10,913 bases of DNA, taken from contig JAEYWU010000052.1 in NCBI GenBank assembly GCA_023428785.1, positions 1-10,913 of the forward strand. The letters are read 5' to 3'. Position 1 is the stretch's first letter; every line of letters starts with the position of its first letter. The stretch is from Pseudomonadota bacterium. Lineage in GTDB: Bacteria > Pseudomonadota > Alphaproteobacteria > Caulobacterales > Caulobacteraceae. Both the position numbers and the translations under genes were made by a program. This document shows, piece after piece, positions 7,334-10,913 of this stretch. The notes under the pieces are model-generated. The model searched no databases. It was not told the origin of the DNA and saw only the letters and a program-made list of their open reading frames with translations.

Positions 7334-8139
7334 TGGCTCGATCGTTGATATTGCATGGGATCAAAGGACCCTGACGCGACGAACCAGGGATTGGCGAATT
7401 CGGTGTCGCCGGGCACCCGCGAGCGTCTGTAGTTAAAGGGCTCGCCGTCGACTGTGCGAACCATGCCGCCGGCGGCGCGCAGCACCGCGTCACCGGCTGC
7501 GATATCCCAGGCCATGGTCCGGCCCATTCGCGGATACAGGTCCGCCTCTCCGGCTGCGACCTTGCACAGCTTCAGCGACGATCCCGCCGAGATCAGCTCG
7601 GCGATCGCGAACCGTCCGAGATACGCCCTGGTCTCTTCGCTCATGTGGCTGCGGCTGGCGACCACCTTCAGGCCTTCCGCCGGAGCCTCTCCGGCCCTGA
7701 TCGGGCACCAGTCGACGAAGGCGCCGGCGCCGTCGGCCCTGGACAGACGCGCACCTGAAGCGTCGCCGGCGTAGAGGGTCCCCAGCGCCGGGGCGTAGAC
7801 CACGCCCGCGGTAGGCTGACCGTCCTCGACCAAGGCGATGTTCACCGTGAACTCGCCATTGCGCGAAACGAACTCCCTGGTGCCGTCCAACGGGTCGACC
7901 AGGAAAAAGCGCTGGGTCTCGGGCGGAATCCTGCCAGCCGCGACCGCCTCCTCGGCGACGACCGGAATGTCGGGGAAGCTCCTGGCCAGACCCTCGAGGA
8001 TGATCGCCTCGGCGGCCTCATCCGCCTCGGTGACCGGCGACCCGTCCTCCTTGATCTGCACGCCGAGGTCCGCGCGGGCGTACACCTCAAGGATGACCTT
8101 GCCCGCCTCGGCCGCAATCTCGATCAGTCGGTCCAGCAT
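7330..8139 (-). CDS. cysQ: 3'(2'),5'-bisphosphate nucleotidase CysQ
   Basis: CysQ hydrolyses 3'-phosphoadenosine 5'-phosphate (PAP), the by-product left when PAPS is used, to AMP and phosphate. It can also act on PAPS and so tune the pathway. It is 269 residues, the usual size of this Mg-dependent, lithium-sensitive phosphatase superfamily. Metal-site motifs: DGSPVTEAD at 32-40, Glu63-Glu64 in VAEE, DPLDGT at 82-87, and WDIAAGD at 211-217. The superfamily also contains inositol monophosphatases; the position directly before cysD and the KVAAGEADLYPR stretch favour CysQ. The ATG at 8139 is chosen because GGGAG lies five bases before it; a GTG 13 codons upstream has no such site. It is the first gene of the cysQ-cysD-cysNC unit, so the operon promoter should lie in the 123-base gap to the thioesterase gene. 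Confidence 0.94.
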   Translation of the reverse strand: MLDRLIEIAAEAGKVILEVYARADLGVQIKEDGSPVTEADEAAEAIILEGLARSFPDIPVVAEEAVAAGRIPPETQRFFLVDPLDGTREFVSRNGEFTVNIALVEDGQPTAGVVYAPALGTLYAGDASGARLSRADGAGAFVDWCPIRAGEAPAEGLKVVASRSHMSEETRAYLGRFAIAELISAGSSLKLCKVAAGEADLYPRMGRTMAWDIAAGDAVLRAAGGMVRTVDGEPFNYRRSRVPGDTEFANPWFVASGSFDPMQYQRSSQ

Positions 8140-8262
8140 ATCGTCTCCCGAATACGTCGGCGGATGTACTCTTTCCACGGGGTCCCCTGCAGCAAGGATC
8201 GCTCAAGGCCGGCGTCGGCTGGGCGATAGACCCCACTGCGTCTATAGAGGCCGCGCAAGGAG
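8140..8262. promoter_or_regulatory. Divergent intergenic region of cysQ and the thioesterase gene
   Basis: This 123-base gap must hold promoters for both directions. An inverted repeat ATAGAC (8226-8231) / GTCTAT (8240-8245), with an 8-base spacer, resembles an operator. Its right arm overlaps TATAGA (8243-8248), the best -10-like hexamer facing the thioesterase, although no good -35 is visible 17 bases upstream. No convincing promoter for cysQ and no known riboswitch was recognised. Confidence 0.35.
8257..8262 (+). promoter_or_regulatory. Ribosome-binding site AAGGAG of the thioesterase gene
   Basis: A near-perfect Shine-Dalgarno sequence touches the ATG at 8263 with no spacing. It is six bases before an in-frame TTG at 8269. 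Normal spacing is about five to nine bases, so TTG may be the true start. Confidence 0.65.
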
Positions 8263-8703
8263 ATGCACTTGGGAATCGGCCTGAAACACATCAAGGACGG
8301 CGAGTTCGCTGGCTGGAGCACCTGGGACCTGGAAACGACCTTCGATCAGGTCGTTGGTCCCTTCTATTTCCGGACGGACGATGACGGCCGCATGCGCTGC
8401 GCCTTCCGGGCCGAGCAGAAGCATATGAACGCGGGCCATCGCATGCACGGCGGCTGTCTGATGACCTTCGCCGACATCGCCCTGTTCCAGGTAGCCTATC
8501 AGGAACTCGAAGGCTCGCGCGGCGTCACCGTCCAGCTCGATTCCACCTTCGTTGACGCAGTTCGCGTGGGCGATCTGGTCGAGGCGACGGGCGAGGTCGT
8601 GCGCGCGGGCGGTTCTCTCGTCTTCGTACGCGGCCAGATCGCCGTCGCGGATCGCACAGTCATGACCTTCTCCGGCGTTATCAAGCGCTGGAAGGAACAG
8701 TAG
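8263..8703 (+). CDS. PaaI-family hotdog-fold thioesterase
   Basis: A 146-residue hotdog-fold protein, probably a cytoplasmic acyl-CoA thioesterase of the PaaI / 4HBT group. The signature is NAGHRMHGGCLMTFAD at 56-71, where Asn56, the His62-Gly63-Gly64 turn and Asp71 correspond to the conserved active-site helix of the family. The following strands (GVTVQLDSTFVDAV, GDLVEATGEVVRAGG, LVFVRGQIAV) are typical of the fold. The acyl substrate is unknown. The ATG at 8263 is given as the start, but AAGGAG directly abuts it; TTG at 8269, two codons later, has ideal spacing and would give a protein beginning at Gly4. It is transcribed divergently from cysQ. Six bases after its stop, in the same frame, begins an SGNH-hydrolase fragment. 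Confidence 0.87.
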   Translation: MHLGIGLKHIKDGEFAGWSTWDLETTFDQVVGPFYFRTDDDGRMRCAFRAEQKHMNAGHRMHGGCLMTFADIALFQVAYQELEGSRGVTVQLDSTFVDAVRVGDLVEATGEVVRAGGSLVFVRGQIAVADRTVMTFSGVIKRWKEQ

Positions 8704-8709
8704 GCCTCT

Positions 8710-9162
8710 TTGCTTCGCGACAGCCCGGCCTTGCCGAGCGGTGCGATCGTCTGGGGCAACGCCAAGCCCGTAGACGAACGCGACTGGGCGACCCTTTCCG
8801 ATGAACTCGGCGCAACCCTCGACGCCATCCGCGAACAGGCCCCCGACGCCGTGATCGTCGTGGCCACTTACCCCACCCTTCTGCCCGCTTCTGGTACCTG
8901 TAACGTCATCGCCATGACCGCCGAGGACGCTGACCTGATGCGCGCGGTCGGCGACCGGTTGGCCGAGGTCACGCGCACGACCGCAGAGGCCCACGGCGCC
9001 CTGGTCGTCGACGTGCGCGCTTTGGGCGTCGGCCACGACGCCTGTTCCAATGATCCGTGGGTCACGGGCTGGATCGACGCCGGTCCTGCGCCCTTCCACC
9101 CCAATGCGGAAGGCGCCCGTGCGACCGCCCGGGCGATCGCCGAGGCGCTGGACGCCGCCTAG
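8710..9162 (+). pseudogene. 5'-truncated SGNH/GDSL hydrolase (C-terminal half only)
   Basis: Up to 150 codons from a TTG at 8710 resemble the C-terminal half of a secreted SGNH-type esterase/lipase. Visible are the ATLDAIREQAPDAVIVVATYPTLLP strand-turn (split here as ATLDAIREQAP and DAVIVVATYPTLLP), two Cys residues (64 and 112), HDACSNDPWVTG at about 109-120, and FHPNAEG with the catalytic-type His130. The first half of the family, with the GDS nucleophile serine and the GGND oxyanion block, is absent. Complete members are about 250-300 residues. There is no room for it upstream, because an intact thioesterase gene ends at 8703. No signal peptide is present. AAGGAA, 12 bases before the TTG, could allow weak initiation. 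The frame stays open and coding-like, so the deletion may be recent. A short active protein is unlikely. Confidence 0.6.
9159..9162. other. Convergent stop codons sharing CTAG
   Basis: The palindrome CTAG contains the TAG stop of the plus-strand SGNH fragment (9160-9162) and, read on the other strand, the TAG stop of the lipoprotein gene (9161-9159). The two genes thus end tail to tail with no space for a terminator between them. Confidence 0.85.
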
Positions 9163-9791
9163 CTTTCGATACGCGTCGGCTCGTCACGACCGCAGCGGAA
9201 GCTGCCGGCGCGCGTGTCGGCCTCGTCGCGGGCCCGTTCGTTGGCCGAGGGGACCCCGCCGCTGATAATCGCGATCGGACAGCCAGCCGCCGCCGTCGTG
9301 CCGATTGTCTCGACCACCAGCCAGCTCTGGTTCGGCGCCTCGGGTGTGGCCGACCTCAGGCGGTAGATAATAGCGTAGGGCGCGTTGGCCGGACCTCGCC
9401 ATTCTACGGTCTCGGACAGACTGTTGAAGGGACCGATACCGGGCGCGGCGCCCGTGACCCCGGCGTCCAGGTCAAAGCGTCCGTCGGATTCGCGCACCAA
9501 CAGCGGCACGCCGTTCAAACCCTCGCAGCGCCAATCGGTCCCACTGCCCTCCTCGTACCGCGCCGTCACCTGGCACGCGTCCAGATCGACCGTCGTATAG
9601 GCGCTCATCCCGTCGGTCGCGGGCGGCTCGCCCTGTGTCGGGTCCCCCGGCGTGGGCGTTCCCGGCGCCGGAGCCTCGCCGCTATCATCGACGGGCGGCG
9701 CGCTGTCGTCCTGCGCCGCAGGCTGGCAGGCCGCGACCAGCAGGGCGGCGCTCGTCGCGATCAGCGCGCTGATGCGCATCCGGAATTTCAT
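9159..9791 (-). CDS. Putative lipoprotein of unknown function
   Basis: A 210-residue predicted lipoprotein. The signal peptide MKFRMRISALIATSAALLVAAC has lipobox VAAC with the modified cysteine at 22. A Pro/Asp/Gly/Thr-rich linker (about 23-60) probably keeps the domain away from the membrane. The folded part begins at YTTVDLDACQV and contains a pair of cysteines near the start (in DLDACQV and DWRCEGLNGVPLLV), an FDLDAG strand, and two cysteines towards the end (GCPIAI and FRCGRDEP), so disulfides are possible. I do not recognise a named family; it looks like a conserved alphaproteobacterial envelope protein. The ATG at 9791 has AAGGAAG at good spacing. Its TAG stop shares a CTAG with the stop of the convergent SGNH fragment. 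Confidence 0.8.
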   Translation of the reverse strand: MKFRMRISALIATSAALLVAACQPAAQDDSAPPVDDSGEAPAPGTPTPGDPTQGEPPATDGMSAYTTVDLDACQVTARYEEGSGTDWRCEGLNGVPLLVRESDGRFDLDAGVTGAAPGIGPFNSLSETVEWRGPANAPYAIIYRLRSATPEAPNQSWLVVETIGTTAAAGCPIAIISGGVPSANERARDEADTRAGSFRCGRDEPTRIES

Positions 9792-9855
9792 GGCTTCGCT
9801 TCCTTGTCGATGTCGCGATCTGGAAAGCCAACACCTTGTGGACGGCGAGGTTCCT

Positions 9856-10479
9856 CTACGCCTTCAGCCCCGCCGCCGAAGCCGGGCGCGCCTTCATGGT
9901 TTCGCGCCAGCGGCCGAGGTTCCCAAGCCCCTCGTCGGGCAGGTATTTGACCAGCCGTCCGAAATCCAGACCGGTGTAGGCCACGATATCGGCCATGGTG
10001 ATGCGGTCCGCCGCGATGAACTCGCGGCCCTCCAGACGCCGGTCCAGCCCTCGCATCATCTTCTCGGCGGTCTTCAGATTATAGGCCCCAACCGTGGGCT
10101 CGGCCGTCTCCAGCGTCGCCAGCGCCGGATGCGAGAAGCGCGTGTACAGCATCATCGGATTGGCCAGATAGATCTCGGCCCGGCGGGTCCACATCTCGAT
10201 CACCGCCGTCTCGACGGGGTCGCGCCCGAACAGGTTCGGCTCCGGATAGACGCTCTCCAGATAGCGTCCGATGGCCAGCGACTCGGTGATGGTCGTGCCG
10301 TCCTCGAGTTCCAGCGCGGGTAGGTGCGAAAGGCCGGCCCGCTCGCGGTATTCGCTGGTCTTGTGCTCTCCGGCCAGCAGGTTCACCGGCACGATCTCGA
10401 CGTCGGTGATGCCCTTCTCGGCCATCAGCCAGCGCACCCGCCGGGGATTGGGCGCCATCAGGGTGTCATAGAGCTTCAT
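9856..10479 (-). CDS. Glutathione S-transferase family protein
   Basis: A 207-residue two-domain GST-like protein, probably cytoplasmic and using glutathione. The N-terminal thioredoxin-like domain (about 1-80) has LPALELEDG at 53-61 with the cis-proline Pro54, followed by Glu66-Ser67, which bind the glutathione gamma-glutamyl group. The C-terminal helical domain (about 88-200) has EFIAADRITMADIVAY, including the N-capping box with Asp164. The N-terminal APNPRRVRW segment matches bacterial GSTs in which the usual Ser/Cys/Tyr is not obvious at the classical position, so the catalytic residue is uncertain. Substrate and role (detoxification, disulfide reduction) cannot be assigned. The ATG at 10479 fits the family start. 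The only purine-rich ribosome-binding bases (GGAAA) lie in the arm of a hairpin. A 64-base gap with no evident terminator separates it from the lipoprotein gene downstream. Confidence 0.92.
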   Translation of the reverse strand: MKLYDTLMAPNPRRVRWLMAEKGITDVEIVPVNLLAGEHKTSEYRERAGLSHLPALELEDGTTITESLAIGRYLESVYPEPNLFGRDPVETAVIEMWTRRAEIYLANPMMLYTRFSHPALATLETAEPTVGAYNLKTAEKMMRGLDRRLEGREFIAADRITMADIVAYTGLDFGRLVKYLPDEGLGNLGRWRETMKARPASAAGLKA

Positions 10480-10483
10480 TTCG

Positions 10484-10508
10484 GCGTTTCCGTTGCTTTT
10501 GGAAACGC
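10484..10508 (-). promoter_or_regulatory. Hairpin covering the GST ribosome-binding region
   Basis: GCGTTTCC (10484-10491) and GGAAACGC (10501-10508) are perfect 8-bp arms around a 9-base loop. On the minus strand the second arm ends four bases before the GST ATG and contains GGAAA, the only Shine-Dalgarno-like bases. The stem would hide them in the mRNA, so it could limit translation. It is followed by no U-run. Confidence 0.45.
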
Positions 10509-10519
10509 TAAAGCGCGCC

Positions 10520-10546
10520 CGGCAAAAGTGGAAGCCGGTTTTGCCG
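10520..10546. repeat. Palindromic intergenic element
   Basis: CGGCAAAA (10520-10527) and TTTTGCCG (10539-10546) are perfect 8-bp arms around an 11-base spacer GTGGAAGCCGG. From memory, similar strings (GCAAAAGTGG followed by CCGGTTTTGC) recur between genes in alphaproteobacterial genomes, suggesting a dispersed palindromic repeat. It begins 20 bases after the stop of the nucleoside transporter gene and may also shape its mRNA 3' end. Confidence 0.5.
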
Positions 10547-10565
10547 AAAGGGGCCAGCTTGGGGA

Positions 10566-10913
10566 TTAGCCGAATACCGCTGAAGGCAAGGCCCCGACGA
10601 TCGAGGCGCTCATCAGGGTCGCCAGGAAGCCCGCGAACAGCGCCTTCCAGACCATGCCCAGAACCTCTTCACGCCGGTCCGGCATCAGGATCGACAGGCC
10701 GGTGACCGTGATCCCGACCGAGCCGATGTTGGCGAAGCCGCACAGGGCATAGGTCATCAGCATCCGCGTCCGCTCGCCCATCTCGGCGACCGGCACATTG
10801 CCCAGCTCGATATAGGCCACGAACTCCGTGAGGGTCAGCTTCACGCCCAGCAGCCAGCCGGCCTTGCCCGCCTCTTCCCACGGCACGCCGATCAGCCAGG
10901 CCACCGGCATGAA
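10566..10913 (-). CDS. CNT/NupC-family nucleoside transporter (C-terminal end only)
   Basis: The last 115 residues of a concentrative nucleoside transporter, an inner-membrane protein importing nucleosides with H+ or Na+. The N-terminal part lies beyond the window edge; whole proteins are about 400-430 residues. Family signatures visible: GVPWEEAGKAGWLLGVK, TEFVAYIELG, and MTYALCGFANIGSVGITVTG, followed by PDRREEV and a final hydrophobic helix ALFAGFLATLMSASIVGAL. The Asn of the common NEFVAY motif is Thr here. The stop is followed by two hairpin elements before the GST gene. Confidence 0.9.
   Translation of the reverse strand, partial: FMPVAWLIGVPWEEAGKAGWLLGVKLTLTEFVAYIELGNVPVAEMGERTRMLMTYALCGFANIGSVGITVTGLSILMPDRREEVLGMVWKALFAGFLATLMSASIVGALPSAVFG

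Noticed and set aside
5676..7348. Long plus-strand open frames opposite cysNC and cysD
   Set aside because: Antisense shadows; the minus-strand proteins match their families along the whole length.
8242..9099. A 285-codon minus-strand open frame across the thioesterase and SGNH fragment
   Set aside because: It crosses two plus-strand coding regions with clear family motifs and its own translation shows none.
9057..9950. A 297-codon plus-strand open frame opposite the lipoprotein and GST genes
   Set aside because: It spans the ends of two opposite-strand genes and gives an Arg-rich product without motifs.
1..10913. A new defence, mobile or toxin-antitoxin system
   Set aside because: Every substantial gene belongs to a known metabolic, transport, flagellar or envelope family; no recombinase, nuclease, repeat array or small gene pair was seen.

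Overview
The window is a high-GC chromosomal stretch that looks like an alphaproteobacterium of the Caulobacterales (Brevundimonas- or Caulobacter-like). This is inferred from the gene repertoire, from the codon third positions, and from a CtrA-type half-site pair (TTAA-N7-TTTAC) in front of a flagellar fliF gene. No tRNA, rRNA, CRISPR array, insertion sequence or phage gene was recognised. The content is mostly core metabolism, and I found no convincing new multi-gene system.

Left part (1-3687, all minus strand). The first ~1 kb is the N-terminal two thirds of fliF, the flagellar MS-ring protein, cut by the window edge and preceded by the CtrA-like site. Upstream of it lie a Leu/Phe/Val-type amino-acid dehydrogenase, a lipoprotein alpha/beta hydrolase, and a small DUF3253 protein. 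The last two are tightly coupled (stop TGA, one base, then ATG).

Middle part (3685-8139, minus strand). An SDR oxidoreductase that lacks the usual catalytic serine is followed by the sulfate-activation operon. In transcription order this is cysQ, cysD, cysNC, with 4-nt and 1-nt overlaps. CysD and the CysN part make APS from sulfate and ATP, the CysC part phosphorylates APS to PAPS, and CysQ removes the by-product 3'-phosphoadenosine 5'-phosphate. Together they form one functional module.

Right part (8140-10913). A plus-strand PaaI-type hotdog thioesterase starts divergently from cysQ. Six bases after its stop, in the same frame, comes the C-terminal half of an SGNH/GDSL hydrolase without its catalytic serine block, probably a 5'-truncated remnant. 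It converges on a minus-strand lipoprotein gene; both stop codons sit in one CTAG. Further minus-strand genes are a glutathione S-transferase-like protein and the C-terminal end of a CNT/NupC nucleoside transporter. Between these two genes lie two adjacent hairpin-forming inverted repeats, one of which buries the likely ribosome-binding bases of the GST gene.

No gene-free stretch exceeds 300 bases. The longest gaps, each about 85-125 bases, are described individually.
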